A DNA stretch of 64,000 nucleotides from NCBI RefSeq assembly GCF_001610975.1, contig NZ_CP013342.1, positions 1,674,001 to 1,738,000 of the forward strand. Reading direction: 5' to 3'. Below, piece after piece: positions 53,410 to 63,077 of the stretch. A program made the position numbers and the translations under genes. The notes under the pieces are model-generated. The model made no database searches, was not told where the DNA came from, and worked only from the letters and a program-made list of their open reading frames with translations. Origin of the DNA: Sphingopyxis terrae subsp. terrae NBRC 15098 (lineage in GTDB: Bacteria > Pseudomonadota > Alphaproteobacteria > Sphingomonadales > Sphingomonadaceae). Position 1 is the stretch's first letter. Each line of letters starts with the position of its first letter.

Positions 53410-54716
53410 TGGACGCGCTGCTCCTCCGGCTGGGCTTGCCGCGCATGGCGGAGGCCCAGCTGGCGGAGCTCGGCGTCGCCGCGATGATCGCCGGAGCGGC
53501 CTTGATCGTCGGCTGGACGCTGAAGGTTCGGCTCGGGCCGCAGCTGGCCAACTGGCTCCATGGCCGCGAACGCCATTCGCGCGGGCCGCTGACCGAACGA
53601 GCACCCGCGATTCTCGGCTGGCTGGTCGCGCTTCTGATCGCCGGAATCGGCTGGAGTGCCTGGGCCTGGACGCCCTATCCGGCGCTGCTGCTCGGGCTGG
53701 TGCTCGCTTTCTCGGCCGCGGCGACGGCGCGCAATCTGGTGCTGGGCGTCGGGCTGGGCCGCGTTCCGGCGCTGATGCTGGCGGCGGTGCTGTTCGTGGC
53801 GCTGTTGTCGCACGTCGTCGGCGGACTGGCGACCCTGCAGGACCGGCTCGATGCGATCGGCTTCAGCGCCGGACGCATGCATGTTTCGCTGCTGTCGCTC
53901 ATCAATATCGCCCTGACGGCGCTGGTGCTGTTCCTGCTGGTGCGTATCGCCAACCGGGTCGTGCGGCGCGTCGTGCGCGGCGGTCCCGACCTCGATCCCA
54001 CGCAGCAATTGCTGGTCGAAAAGATCGCGAGCGTTGTGATCGTGATTGCGGCCTTTTTCGTCGGCATCGACCTGCTCGGCATCGATCTGACCGCCTTTGC
54101 GGTCTTTTCGGGTGCGCTCGGGCTCGCCGTCGGTTTCGGCCTGCAAAAGACGTTCGGCAATCTGATCGCCGGAATCATCCTGTTGATGGATCGGTCGATC
54201 AAGCCGGGTGATGTCATCGTCGTCGCCGATGCGGTGGGACGGGTGAACAAGATCGGGGTGCGCGCGGTGTCGGTCATCACGCGCGATGGCAAGGAACATC
54301 TGATTCCGAACGAACTGCTGATGACCGAGCGGGTCGAGAATTGGAGTTATTCGAGCCGCGAAGTGCGAATCAAGATGGCGGTCGGCGTCAGCTATGACAG
54401 CGATCTGCGGCTGGCGCAGCGATTGATGCTCGAGGCCGCCGACGAAGCGCCGCGCGTTCTCAAAAAGCCCGCCCCGGTGTGCTGGATCACCGGTTTCGGC
54501 GACAGCGCGGTCAACCATGAACTGCGGCTGTGGATTTCGGACCCCGAAGGTGGGCTCGGCAATATCCAGGGCGACGTTTTTCTCCGCATCTGGGACAAGT
54601 TCAAGGCGGCGGGAATCGAAATTCCCTTTCCGCAGCGCGACGTCCATGTCCGCTCGCTGCCCGAAAAAACGCCCGCCGCGGCAAAACCGAAGCGGGCGTC
54701 TCGAAAGCCGGGCTGA
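53406..54716 (+). CDS. Mechanosensitive ion channel, MscS family
   Basis: This 436-residue channel protein has at least six hydrophobic helices. The last, AVFSGALGLAVGFGLQKTFG, is the pore-lining TM3 with its Gly/Ala pattern; NLIAGIILLMDRSIKPGDVI and RDGKEHLIPNELLMTERVEN are the conserved beta-domain of MscS. The C-terminal cytosolic domain ends in a Lys/Arg/Ala-rich tail. It relieves osmotic pressure. The ATG at 53406 overlaps the metC stop (ATGA); a second ATG at 53409 also fits. Membership in this operon with sulfur genes may be only positional. Confidence 0.93.
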   Translation: MMDALLLRLGLPRMAEAQLAELGVAAMIAGAALIVGWTLKVRLGPQLANWLHGRERHSRGPLTERAPAILGWLVALLIAGIGWSAWAWTPYPALLLGLVLAFSAAATARNLVLGVGLGRVPALMLAAVLFVALLSHVVGGLATLQDRLDAIGFSAGRMHVSLLSLINIALTALVLFLLVRIANRVVRRVVRGGPDLDPTQQLLVEKIASVVIVIAAFFVGIDLLGIDLTAFAVFSGALGLAVGFGLQKTFGNLIAGIILLMDRSIKPGDVIVVADAVGRVNKIGVRAVSVITRDGKEHLIPNELLMTERVENWSYSSREVRIKMAVGVSYDSDLRLAQRLMLEAADEAPRVLKKPAPVCWITGFGDSAVNHELRLWISDPEGGLGNIQGDVFLRIWDKFKAAGIEIPFPQRDVHVRSLPEKTPAAAKPKRASRKPG

Positions 54717-54734
54717 GCGATACCGTTGCCCGCG

Positions 54735-55271
54735 TCAGAATCCCTTGGCCTTGGCGCGTTCGATTCCCTGAAGAATGATCGCCTTGGCTTCGTCGACGTC
54801 ACCCCAGCCGCCAAGTTTTACCCATTTGCCGGGTTCGAGATCCTTGTAGTGCGCGAAGAAATGCTCGATCTGCTGCAGCACGATTGGCGGCATGTCGGAG
54901 TAGCTTGCGACGTTCGCATAATAAGGGAAGGTCGAATTGACCGGCACGCACAGAAGCTTTTCGTCGCCGCCGCCATCGTCTTCCATTTTGAGGACGCCGA
55001 TCGGGCGGCATTTGACGACCGCACCGGCAACCACCGGCGACCGCGCAACCACCAAGGCATCGAGCGGATCGCCGTCTTCGCCCAGCGTATGCGGAATGAA
55101 GCCATAATTGGCGGGATAGCGCATCGGCGTGTGCAGGAAGCGATCGACGAACAGCGCGCCCGACGCCTTGTCGAATTCATATTTCACCGGCTCGCCGCCG
55201 ATCGGCACCTCGATCAGCACGTTGAGGCTGTCGGGCGGACTGTCGCCGGCGGGGATAAGGTCGATGCGCAT
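54735..55271 (-). CDS. ppa: Inorganic pyrophosphatase (family I)
   Basis: This 178-residue cytosolic enzyme hydrolyses pyrophosphate. The family signature is EDGDPLDALVVARSPVVAGA with the metal-binding Asp residues, preceded by RFLHTPMRYPANYGFIPHTL and followed by KMEDDGGGDEKLLCVP. Length and motif order are those of hexameric bacterial Ppa. It lies between the convergent MscS gene and the same-strand M61 peptidase gene. Confidence 0.97.
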   Translation of the reverse strand: MRIDLIPAGDSPPDSLNVLIEVPIGGEPVKYEFDKASGALFVDRFLHTPMRYPANYGFIPHTLGEDGDPLDALVVARSPVVAGAVVKCRPIGVLKMEDDGGGDEKLLCVPVNSTFPYYANVASYSDMPPIVLQQIEHFFAHYKDLEPGKWVKLGGWGDVDEAKAIILQGIERAKAKGF

Positions 55272-55365
55272 GGGAGAGTATCCTTATTTGGTGATTTGCG
55301 CGCGCCTTTAGCGCCCGTGGGCGCCGAAAGTCGAGGCCATTACGACCAAAGATAGGCCGGCGCGA

Positions 55366-57303
55366 TCAGAGCGCGCGCTTGGGCGCGAGCAGCCGGTCGA
55401 ACCAGTCGGGCCCCGTGCCGACCTTTTCAAGGTGCGGCCAGCGCAGCCCGCCATGATAGTCGATCTCGACCGTCCGGTAGCGGCCGCCGCGTTCGACGAG
55501 CAGCCGAACCGGGGTCTTGCCGTCGGCGGCGGCACGGATCGCCGCCTCCAACCGCTCGCGGTTATAGGCCATGCCATCGACCGCGAGGATCTTGGTGCCG
55601 TTGATGATGTCGGCGCGAAAGGCGGGGCCGTCCCACAGGATGCTGCCGGCGACGCCGTCCTTGTCCACGGTCATGCCCAGCGAATGGGTGAGGTCGAAAT
55701 TCTTCGCCCGTGCCATCCGCGCCCGGTCATAGGCGTTGGGGGCATCGCGCCAGACAAGGCGGTAGCCCGCCTTTTCGATACCGCCAACGGGCGCCGGTTG
55801 GCCCGGTTCCTGAAGCCGCGTGCGCAGGAACTTGTCCCAATCATAGGGATAGACGGCGTTGAGCGCCGCGACGACATCGGCAAAATTATAGGTAACCTCG
55901 CCCCAGTCGCCGTCGCGGCCGCCGAAGAAGCCGCGCGCGAAATCGTCGAGGCTCTTGGCATTGTTGGTCGCGTCTCGAATCAGCATGTCGGCCTCGAGCC
56001 AGACGAGCGAGCCTTCGTTGTAATAATCCTCGGTGCGCGTCGCGCTCGGGAAGGGGCGCGGCTTGCGCGCCGCGATCACCGGATCGAGCGTCGTATCCTC
56101 GACCGATCGCCATGCGCGACCCGGCTGGACGCTGTAGAAGGCGGCGTTGCTCGCCCATTCGCCGAGGATTGTGTCCTTCGACTGCATTCCCGACCGGCCG
56201 GCGAGGACCAGATCCCAAAAGCTTGTCTGGCCTTCATAGACCCACAGCAGATTGCCCTGCATCGGGGTGCGATAGTCGGGGGTCCATAATTTGTCGGGGC
56301 GGCGATATTTGCCGTTCCAGCTATGCACGAATTCGTGCGGCAGCAGCCCGCGATCCGAATCGCCATCATCCCATTTGGTGAAATAGTCGGTGCCGCGGCT
56401 GTTCTCGCTGCTGCGATGATGCTCAAGGCCAATGCCGCCCAGCTCGTCGGTCAGGGCGAGCAGAAATTCGTAGCGGTCGAAATGCTTCGTCCCGAACAGC
56501 GCCAGCGTTTCCGACACAAGCGCCGCGTGCCGCGCGATCTGGTCGGGCGTCGCGTCGAGATATTTCGCCTCATCGGCGACGACGTTCAGCGTGACATTCT
56601 GACCCAGATCCCATTTGCGGAAATAGCGCCCCGCAAACATCGGGCTGTCGACCAGCGTTTCATAGCTCGTCGGCGCATAGCTGTAGCGGTTGCCGGAAAT
56701 CTTGAGCCCGTCGAGCGCTGCGGCGCCGGTCCAGCCTTCGGGCAGCGTCAGGTCGAGCTGGACCGGAATCTGGCGCGTGAAATAGCCCGCGGGGTACATG
56801 CTGACCTGTTCCCATTGCAGGTTCATCATCGCCGGCGTCACCACGACCCGGCCCTCGCTGCTGCGCGTCGGCGACAGGAAGTCGAAGGCGATGTCGATGT
56901 TCTTGGTGCCGGCGGGCACGTCGATGTCGAAGGCGTAGACGTCGGTCGGTTGCCGCGTCCAGCCGAGCGGCTGGCCGCCGGCGCTTGCCTTGAACCCCGC
57001 TATTTCGGCGATTGCGCCGCGCGGTGCGTGCTTGCCGGGAAGCCATTGCGGATAGAGCAGGGTGAATTTGCCCGCGCGCGGCACCGGAATGGTCTGGCGC
57101 ACGCGATAGATGCCGCGGGCAAAGTCGGTCGCATCGACCTTGAGCAGCATCATGCCGGGATAGGGTTTGTCGGCGGGCAGCGGGATCACATGGGGCTGAA
57201 CCACCGGTTGCGGTCGGCTGTTGGCCTCCTGGGCGGCGGTGGCGGATACAAACAGGGCGGGGGCCGCAATCAGCGCGGCGGCGACGAACGGTGCTTTTTT
57301 CAT
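55366..57303 (-). CDS. M61 family glycyl aminopeptidase-like peptidase
   Basis: This 645-residue exported metallopeptidase has a signal peptide ([17 protein letters not shown]), a beta-rich N-terminal region (about 40-250), the catalytic domain with HEFVH at 323-327 ([18 protein letters not shown]) and a third ligand expected in the [15 protein letters not shown] region. A PDZ-like domain (about 530-640) contains [21 protein letters not shown]. Family members release N-terminal Gly or Ala. The start at 57303 precedes the signal peptide; an earlier frame start adds only seven residues. Confidence 0.92.
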   Translation of the reverse strand: MKKAPFVAAALIAAPALFVSATAAQEANSRPQPVVQPHVIPLPADKPYPGMMLLKVDATDFARGIYRVRQTIPVPRAGKFTLLYPQWLPGKHAPRGAIAEIAGFKASAGGQPLGWTRQPTDVYAFDIDVPAGTKNIDIAFDFLSPTRSSEGRVVVTPAMMNLQWEQVSMYPAGYFTRQIPVQLDLTLPEGWTGAAALDGLKISGNRYSYAPTSYETLVDSPMFAGRYFRKWDLGQNVTLNVVADEAKYLDATPDQIARHAALVSETLALFGTKHFDRYEFLLALTDELGGIGLEHHRSSENSRGTDYFTKWDDGDSDRGLLPHEFVHSWNGKYRRPDKLWTPDYRTPMQGNLLWVYEGQTSFWDLVLAGRSGMQSKDTILGEWASNAAFYSVQPGRAWRSVEDTTLDPVIAARKPRPFPSATRTEDYYNEGSLVWLEADMLIRDATNNAKSLDDFARGFFGGRDGDWGEVTYNFADVVAALNAVYPYDWDKFLRTRLQEPGQPAPVGGIEKAGYRLVWRDAPNAYDRARMARAKNFDLTHSLGMTVDKDGVAGSILWDGPAFRADIINGTKILAVDGMAYNRERLEAAIRAAADGKTPVRLLVERGGRYRTVEIDYHGGLRWPHLEKVGTGPDWFDRLLAPKRAL

Positions 57304-57399
57304 GGGCAGCGACTCTGCCGCCAAATGCCGCCGCCGTCCAGCGCGGGCTTGCGCAAGCGCGCTTTGCCTTTCGCCGAAAAAAGATTAGACGCGCGGCGC

Positions 57400-58647
57400 A
57401 TGAGCAAGGACAAAAACGCGAAGATCAGCGTCCCCCAGCCGGTGCGCGGCACCCAGGACATGCTCGGCGAATTCGCCGACCGGTTCGCGCATGTCGTCGA
57501 CGCGTTCGACCGGGTGCGCCGCCTCTATGGTTTCAAGCGCGTCGAGGTGCCGGTGATCGAGCCGACCGCGGTGTTTGCCCGCTCGCTCGGCGAAACGACC
57601 GACGTCGTGTCGAAGGAAATGTATTCGTTCGAGGATCGCGGCGGCGAATCGATCACGCTGCGCCCCGAATTCACGGCCGGCATCGCGCGCGCCTATATCA
57701 CCAACGGCTGGCAGCAGTTTGCGCCGCTGAAGGTCGCGACGCACGGTCCGCTGTTCCGGTACGAGCGCCCGCAGAAGGGCCGCTACCGCCAGTTTCACCA
57801 GCTCGATGCCGAAGTGATCGGCAGCGACAGTCCGCTCGCAGATGCCGAACTGCTCGTCTTCGCCGACCAGCTTTTGAAGGAACTGGGCGTCGCCGACGGC
57901 GTGACGCTGACGCTCAACACGCTGGGCGATGCGCCAAGCCGCGATGCGTGGCGCGCGGCGCTGGTCGAGCATTTCGAGGCCCACAAGGGCGACCTGTCCG
58001 AAGACAGCCTGGCGCGGCTCGACAAAAATCCGCTGCGGATATTGGACAGCAAGGATCCCAAGGATCGCCCGGTTGCCGACAGCGCCCCCGACATCGACGC
58101 GTTTCTGACCGCCGAAGCCCAGGATTTCTTTGGCGCGGTCACGTCCGGTCTCGACGCCGCGGGCGTCGCGTGGAACCGCAACGCGCGGCTGGTGCGCGGG
58201 CTCGACTATTACCGCCACACTGCCTTTGAGTTCGTCACCGACCGGCTGGGCGCCCAGGGCACCGTGCTCGGCGGCGGACGCTACGACGGCCTTATCGAAG
58301 CGCTCGGCGGCCCTCCGACCGCGGCGGTCGGCTGGGCGGCGGGGATTGAGCGGCTGGCGATGTTGCTTGGCGACGATGCGATCGACACGCGCCTCGACGC
58401 GGTGATTGCGGTCGAGGACGATGGCCAGCTCGCACTTGCGATGCGGGCTCTTGCAGCGCTTCGTACCGGAGGCTTCGCCACCGAAATTGTGGCGACCGGG
58501 TCGCCGCGCAAGCGTTTCGACAAGGCTGCAAAAATTCCGGCGCAAGCGCTGGTGTCAATCGGAACGCGCGACGGTTCGCCGCATGTCAACGTGCGCGGCG
58601 ACGGAGAGCGGGCGCGCGCGATCGAGGCGCTCGTCCGCGCACTGTGA
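57400..58647 (+). CDS. hisS: Histidyl-tRNA synthetase
   Basis: This 415-residue class II synthetase has motif 1 around [15 protein letters not shown] and [17 protein letters not shown], motif 2 as [23 protein letters not shown], the histidine-A motif [15 protein letters not shown] and motif 3 ([14 protein letters not shown]). The C-terminal anticodon-binding domain follows. It is the first gene of a translation cluster with prfA and prmC; its stop overlaps the prfA start (TGATG). Confidence 0.97.
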   Translation: MSKDKNAKISVPQPVRGTQDMLGEFADRFAHVVDAFDRVRRLYGFKRVEVPVIEPTAVFARSLGETTDVVSKEMYSFEDRGGESITLRPEFTAGIARAYITNGWQQFAPLKVATHGPLFRYERPQKGRYRQFHQLDAEVIGSDSPLADAELLVFADQLLKELGVADGVTLTLNTLGDAPSRDAWRAALVEHFEAHKGDLSEDSLARLDKNPLRILDSKDPKDRPVADSAPDIDAFLTAEAQDFFGAVTSGLDAAGVAWNRNARLVRGLDYYRHTAFEFVTDRLGAQGTVLGGGRYDGLIEALGGPPTAAVGWAAGIERLAMLLGDDAIDTRLDAVIAVEDDGQLALAMRALAALRTGGFATEIVATGSPRKRFDKAAKIPAQALVSIGTRDGSPHVNVRGDGERARAIEALVRAL

Positions 58648-59717
58648 TGACCAGCGTTTCCGAAAAGCAGATCGACGCCATCATCGAACGGCATGCCGCG
58701 CTGCAGGCGCGCATGGCGACGGGCGATATGGCGCCCGCCGATTTCGTTGCGGCATCGAAGGAATTTGCCGAGCTCGAACCGGTCGCCAGGGCGGCGGCCG
58801 AAGTGATGCGGCTGCGCGGTGAGCTGGTGTCGCTCGCCGAGATGCTCGCCGATCCCGAGATGAAGGCGATGGCCGCCGAGGAAATCGCCGCGCTCGAGGA
58901 AGCGCTGCCCGCCGCCGAGCATGACCTTGCCATCAAGCTGCTGCCCAAGGATGTCGCCGACGAACGCGCCGCGATGCTCGAAATCCGCGCCGGCACCGGC
59001 GGCGACGAGGCGGCGCTGTTCGCGGGCGACCTTTTGCGCATGTACAGCCGCTATGCCGACAGCCAGGGCTGGAAGGTCGAGATCATCTCGGCCAACGAGG
59101 CCGAGGTTGGCGGCTACAAGGAAGTCGTCGCGTCGGTGAGCGGTCAGGGCGTCTTTGCGAAACTGAAATTCGAAAGCGGCGTCCACCGCGTCCAGCGCGT
59201 GCCGGTCACCGAAAGCGGCGGGCGCATCCACACCAGCGCTGCGACCGTCGCTGTGCTGCCCGAGGCTGAAGAGGTCGACGTTGCGATCAACGACAATGAC
59301 CTCAAGATCGATATCTACCGCGCGTCGGGCGCCGGGGGCCAGCACGTCAACACGACCGATTCGGCGATCCGTATCACGCATATCCCTTCCGGCCTGGTCG
59401 TGATTCAGCAGGACCAGCGCAGCCAGCACAAGAATCGCGCCAAGGCGATGCAGGTGCTGCGCGCGCGGCTCTATGATCTGGAGCGCGAGAAGATCCACAG
59501 CGCCGAGGCATCGGCGCGCAAGTCGATGGTCGGGTCGGGGGACCGGTCGGAGCGCATCCGCACCTATAATTTCCCGCAAGGCCGCGTCACCGATCACCGC
59601 ATCAACCTGACGCTCCACCGCCTGCCCGAGATATTGGAAGGGCAGATGGACGAACTGATCGACGCGCTGATCGCCGAGGATCAGGCGCAGCGGCTGGCGG
59701 GGCTTGCCGATGGCTGA
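58647..59717 (+). CDS. prfA: Peptide chain release factor 1
   Basis: This 356-residue factor recognises UAA and UAG. The GGQ motif is at 230-232 ([18 protein letters not shown]). The anticodon-like tripeptide PVT appears in [19 protein letters not shown], which marks it as RF1 rather than RF2. The ATG at 58647 overlaps the hisS stop and is preferred to the GTG one codon before it. The prmC gene, which methylates the GGQ glutamine, starts eight bases before its end. Confidence 0.97.
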   Translation: MTSVSEKQIDAIIERHAALQARMATGDMAPADFVAASKEFAELEPVARAAAEVMRLRGELVSLAEMLADPEMKAMAAEEIAALEEALPAAEHDLAIKLLPKDVADERAAMLEIRAGTGGDEAALFAGDLLRMYSRYADSQGWKVEIISANEAEVGGYKEVVASVSGQGVFAKLKFESGVHRVQRVPVTESGGRIHTSAATVAVLPEAEEVDVAINDNDLKIDIYRASGAGGQHVNTTDSAIRITHIPSGLVVIQQDQRSQHKNRAKAMQVLRARLYDLEREKIHSAEASARKSMVGSGDRSERIRTYNFPQGRVTDHRINLTLHRLPEILEGQMDELIDALIAEDQAQRLAGLADG

Positions 59718-60558
59718 CCGGCGCGGCGAGGCGGATAATAATCTGCGCACCGCGACAAATCTCCTGTCCGCGACGAGCGACACGCCCCGGCTTGATGCCG
59801 AATTGCTGATGGCGCACGCGCTCGGGATCGACCGCCAGGCCCTATTGCTCGATTCTTCGCGCTATGAGGTGCCCGAGAGTTTCGTGCAGCTGGTCGCGCG
59901 GCGCATGGGCAACGAGCCGATCGCCTATATTGTCGGCTATCGCGATTTCTGGACGATCCGCGTCGAAGTTGGCCCCGGCGTACTGATTCCGCGGCCCGAC
60001 AGCGAAACGCTGATCGAGGCCGCCATCGCGCTTGCGCGCGGGTGCGAGGCGGACTGGCCGCGCACCATCCTCGATCTGGGCACCGGTCCGGGAACGCTGC
60101 TGCTCGCGGCGCTCGACGCTTTTCGGGGCGCGACGGGGCTGGGGGTCGATGCGTCGGAACAGGCGCTCGCCTATGCCCGCGACAATGCGGAAGCGTTGGG
60201 CTTCGCGGCGCGGACGACGTTCCGCGCGGGCGACTGGGCGGCGGGGCTCGATGGCGCGTTCGACCTCATTTTATGTAACCCGCCCTATATCGCCGACGAC
60301 GAGGCGCTGATGCCTGACGTTGCCGATCATGAACCCGCAGAGGCGCTGTTCGCGGGCGCCGACGGGTTGGACGACTATCGCCGGATCATTCCCGATCTGC
60401 CGCGCCTGCTGGCACCCGGCGGAGCCGCGATCCTTGAAATCGGGCATCAGCAACGCATATCGGTGTCGCAGCTGGCCGAGGCGGCGGGTTTCGCCGTCGC
60501 CTGTCGCCGCGACATCGGCGGCCGCGATCGGGCGTTGGTGCTGACCCCGCCCGAATGA
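59710..60558 (+). CDS. prmC: Release factor glutamine methyltransferase
   Basis: This 282-residue SAM-dependent enzyme methylates the GGQ glutamine of release factors. NPPY at 190-193 is the catalytic motif; [16 protein letters not shown] and [19 protein letters not shown] make up the SAM-binding fold. The N-terminal helical domain matches HemK/PrmC. It overlaps prfA by eight bases, as expected from the shared function, and is followed by a 231-base leader before the DUF4167 gene. Confidence 0.96.
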   Translation: MADRRGEADNNLRTATNLLSATSDTPRLDAELLMAHALGIDRQALLLDSSRYEVPESFVQLVARRMGNEPIAYIVGYRDFWTIRVEVGPGVLIPRPDSETLIEAAIALARGCEADWPRTILDLGTGPGTLLLAALDAFRGATGLGVDASEQALAYARDNAEALGFAARTTFRAGDWAAGLDGAFDLILCNPPYIADDEALMPDVADHEPAEALFAGADGLDDYRRIIPDLPRLLAPGGAAILEIGHQQRISVSQLAEAAGFAVACRRDIGGRDRALVLTPPE

Positions 60559-60789
60559 TGCAGCGCAAGAATTTGCTTGGTTTCCGCCGCAAAGCCCTGT
60601 AGGGGCGGCCTACAGACCCGAGCGGGAACCTTCATTGGTCCGGCCGGTCTGCTTCCCACTTGCGATGCTCGTGCGGGGCTTTGGCCCGGTGCAGGCGGTA
60701 AGGGCAAAAACCGCGCGGCAAGCGCGGGCGCGGCGCGCAAATGGCGCGGTCGGCCAAAAGGGGTTGGCGTAGCTTATCAGCTTATCAGG
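60559..60789 (+). other. Leader between prmC and DUF4167 genes
   Basis: This 231-base gap is GC-rich and contains no clear terminator or promoter. A 35-codon frame (ATG 60665 to TAG 60772) reads MLVRGFGPVQAVRAKTARQ and onward, basic in composition; it lacks a ribosome-binding site. The region may be a long 5' leader. Nothing here is supported well enough to name. Confidence 0.3.
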
Positions 60790-61599
60790 ATGTCTCAGTT
60801 GAACATGAACAACCGGCAGAGCGGTCGCCGTCGCGGCCGCAACAATAACAACAACCGTTCGCAGTCGGGTGGCGGCCGCGGCGGTGTCGACCAGGCCAAT
60901 CGTATCGACAGCCGGGCGCGCGGCAACGCGGCGCAGATGATCGAGAAATACAAGAATCTCGCGCGCGACGCCCAGCTTTCGGGCGACCGTGTCCAGACCG
61001 AATATTATCTTCAGTTTGCCGACCATTATTTCCGCGTGCACAGCGATTTCCGCGCCCGCCAGGAAGAACGGAACGGCGGCGCGCCGGATCGCAACGATCG
61101 CCAGCGCGAAATTCGCGGCGTCGAGGATTTCGACGCGCACGACGACACCGATCTCGATAGCGACGACAATGACGGCGACCGCGATCAGAGCGAGAGCCGC
61201 GACCGCCAGGGCGACGACAATCGCGGCAACCGCCGCGATCGCGACCGCAATAATGACCGCAACACTGATCGCGGCAACGACCGGGGCAACCGTCGCAACA
61301 ATCGCGATGCGGCGCGCAGCGATGACGATGCCGGTGGCGATGGCGAGAGCTCGACGGAAGCTGAAGCGAGCGAAGAGGCTGCACCGGCGCCGCGCCGCCG
61401 CGGCCCGCGCCGCGCCCGGCCCGAAGCTGCCGCCGAAGACAGCAGCAGCATCGACAGCGCCGCGCTCCCCCCCGCGATCGGGCGCAGCGAGCGCGCCGCC
61501 GAGGCTGAAACCGCCGACGCCGATGCGCCCGCGCCGAAGGCACGCCGAACCCGCCGCACGCTTGCCGCGCGCGACACCGGGGTCGAAGCGGCCGAATAA
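60790..61599 (+). CDS. DUF4167 domain protein, Asn/Arg/Asp-rich
   Basis: This 269-residue protein has the conserved DUF4167 helix block GNAAQMIEKYKNLARDAQLS...EYYLQFADHYFRV at about 39-85, which is strongly conserved in alphaproteobacteria after prmC. The rest is disordered: an N-terminal RRRGRNNNNNRSQ tail and a long charged DRDR/NRRD tail that suggests RNA binding. ATG at 60790 or 60805 may be the start; neither has a strong ribosome-binding site. The next conserved gene in other alphaproteobacteria is clpB, absent here. Confidence 0.85.
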   Translation: MSQLNMNNRQSGRRRGRNNNNNRSQSGGGRGGVDQANRIDSRARGNAAQMIEKYKNLARDAQLSGDRVQTEYYLQFADHYFRVHSDFRARQEERNGGAPDRNDRQREIRGVEDFDAHDDTDLDSDDNDGDRDQSESRDRQGDDNRGNRRDRDRNNDRNTDRGNDRGNRRNNRDAARSDDDAGGDGESSTEAEASEEAAPAPRRRGPRRARPEAAAEDSSSIDSAALPPAIGRSERAAEAETADADAPAPKARRTRRTLAARDTGVEAAE

Positions 61600-61680
61600 G
61601 CCCGCGATTTCGCACTGGTTTTCACCAGCGACATGACCTAGCCTCCCGCCATCGTTCGCGATGGCTGGGGGAGAATATCG

Positions 61681-63069
61681 ATGCGCCGGTTGGTCTTGGC
61701 TTTGGGTCCGGTGATGCTTGCCGGACTTGCACATCCCGCCTTGGCGCAGGACGGCGACCCTGCCACCGCGCAGGGCGATGTTGCGGTTACCATCTATAAT
61801 AATGGCCAGTCGCTGGTGCAGGACGCGCGCCAGCTCTCGGTCACGCGCGGCCGCAACCGGATCGAATTTCCCGACGTTTCGGCGCGCATCCGGCCCGAAA
61901 CGGTGACGCTCTCGGGTACCGGCCTCTCGATCGTCGAACAGAATTTCGATTTCGACCTGCTCACCCCCGACAAGCTCATGGACAAGGCGGTCGGCCAGTC
62001 GGTGACGCTGGTCCGCACCAATCCCGCGACTGGCGCGGAGAAGAGCGAGCGGGCCAAAGTGCTTGCGGCGAACGGCGGCATCGTCCTGCAGATCGGCGAC
62101 CGGATCGAGGTATTGCGCGACGACGGCCTGCCCGTGCGCACCGTGTTCGACCGGCTGCCGCCCAATTTGCGCGCGCGGCCGACGCTGTCGGTGACGGTCG
62201 ATGCTGCCGAGGCGGGCGCGGTGCCGGCGCGACTTTCCTATCTGACGCCCAATCTGGGCTGGACCGCCGATTATGTCGCGCTGTTCGATGCGGCGAAGGG
62301 CGCGATGGATCTTCAGGGCTGGGTGACGCTGACCAACACTACGGGTACGACCTTCACCAATGCGCGCACCCTCTTGGTGGCGGGCAATCCCAATGGCGGC
62401 GGTGGCGGCTTCACCCGGCTTGCCGGAACGATGGACAGCGCTGGCACCGAATCGAACGATCGCGAGCGGCTGGGTGACTATTATCTCTATCCGCTGCCCG
62501 CACGCACCACGATCGCCAATGCGCAGCAGAAGCAGGTCAGCTTCCTTGACGTGAAGAGTTCGCCGGCGAAGTCGACCTATGAATTCACCAATCGCTGGCT
62601 CGGCAGTAGCAACGATCCGGTCAGCGCGGCGAGCGTGCTGCGCTTTTCGACCTCGCGCCAGGGCGGGCTCGGTGACCAGCTGCCCGCGGGAACGATCCGC
62701 GTCTATATGCGCGACGCGCGCGGCGATCCGCAATTCATCGGCGAAAATCGCATCGACCATACCCCGATGGGTTCGGCGATGTCGCTGCGCACCGGCGATG
62801 CGTTCGATGTCAAGGTGCTGCCCACCATCGTCTCGCGCACGCGCAAGGGCGATTCGCGCTGGGTGACGAAGATGAAATATACCCTCAGCAACGCGCGGCC
62901 GGGTCCGATCACGGTCCAACTGGCACAGGACGGGCTGTGGGGCGATGTGCGGATCGTCGACGAAAGCATGAAGAGCGAACGCGTCTCCGCCGACCGCGTC
63001 GAATGGCAGGTGCCGGTCCCCGCCAACGGCAAGGCCGACGTCACCGTCACTTTCGACACCCGCTACTGA
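61681..63069 (+). CDS. DUF4139 domain exported protein
   Basis: This 462-residue protein has a signal peptide ending HPALAQ and the DUF4139 pattern: VTIYNNGQSLVQDARQLSV near the N-terminus, SVTVDAAEAGAVPARLSYLT, LGWTADYVALFD, then LPARTTIANAQQKQVSFLDV and the beta-rich C-terminus VSADRVEWQVPVPANGKADV. The function is unknown; homologues are envelope proteins, some with coiled coils. It lies 81 bases after DUF4167 and 8 bases before a second DUF4139 gene. Confidence 0.88.
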   Translation: MRRLVLALGPVMLAGLAHPALAQDGDPATAQGDVAVTIYNNGQSLVQDARQLSVTRGRNRIEFPDVSARIRPETVTLSGTGLSIVEQNFDFDLLTPDKLMDKAVGQSVTLVRTNPATGAEKSERAKVLAANGGIVLQIGDRIEVLRDDGLPVRTVFDRLPPNLRARPTLSVTVDAAEAGAVPARLSYLTPNLGWTADYVALFDAAKGAMDLQGWVTLTNTTGTTFTNARTLLVAGNPNGGGGGFTRLAGTMDSAGTESNDRERLGDYYLYPLPARTTIANAQQKQVSFLDVKSSPAKSTYEFTNRWLGSSNDPVSAASVLRFSTSRQGGLGDQLPAGTIRVYMRDARGDPQFIGENRIDHTPMGSAMSLRTGDAFDVKVLPTIVSRTRKGDSRWVTKMKYTLSNARPGPITVQLAQDGLWGDVRIVDESMKSERVSADRVEWQVPVPANGKADVTVTFDTRY

Positions 63070-63077
63070 GCTGCGGC

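Noticed and set aside
55305..55335. GCGCCCGTGGGCGC palindrome between ppa and M61 genes
   Set aside because: It could be a terminator for the M61 transcript but lacks a T run in the needed direction and is short; not listed as a feature.
60665..60772. 35-codon basic small frame in the prmC-DUF4167 leader
   Set aside because: No ribosome-binding site and no evidence of conservation; kept only as a remark on the leader.
60610..62919. Minus-strand frame of 769 residues over the DUF4167 and first DUF4139 genes
   Set aside because: Shadow frame; its Ala/Val-rich section is the complement of the Asp/Arg repeats of DUF4167 and has no independent signal.
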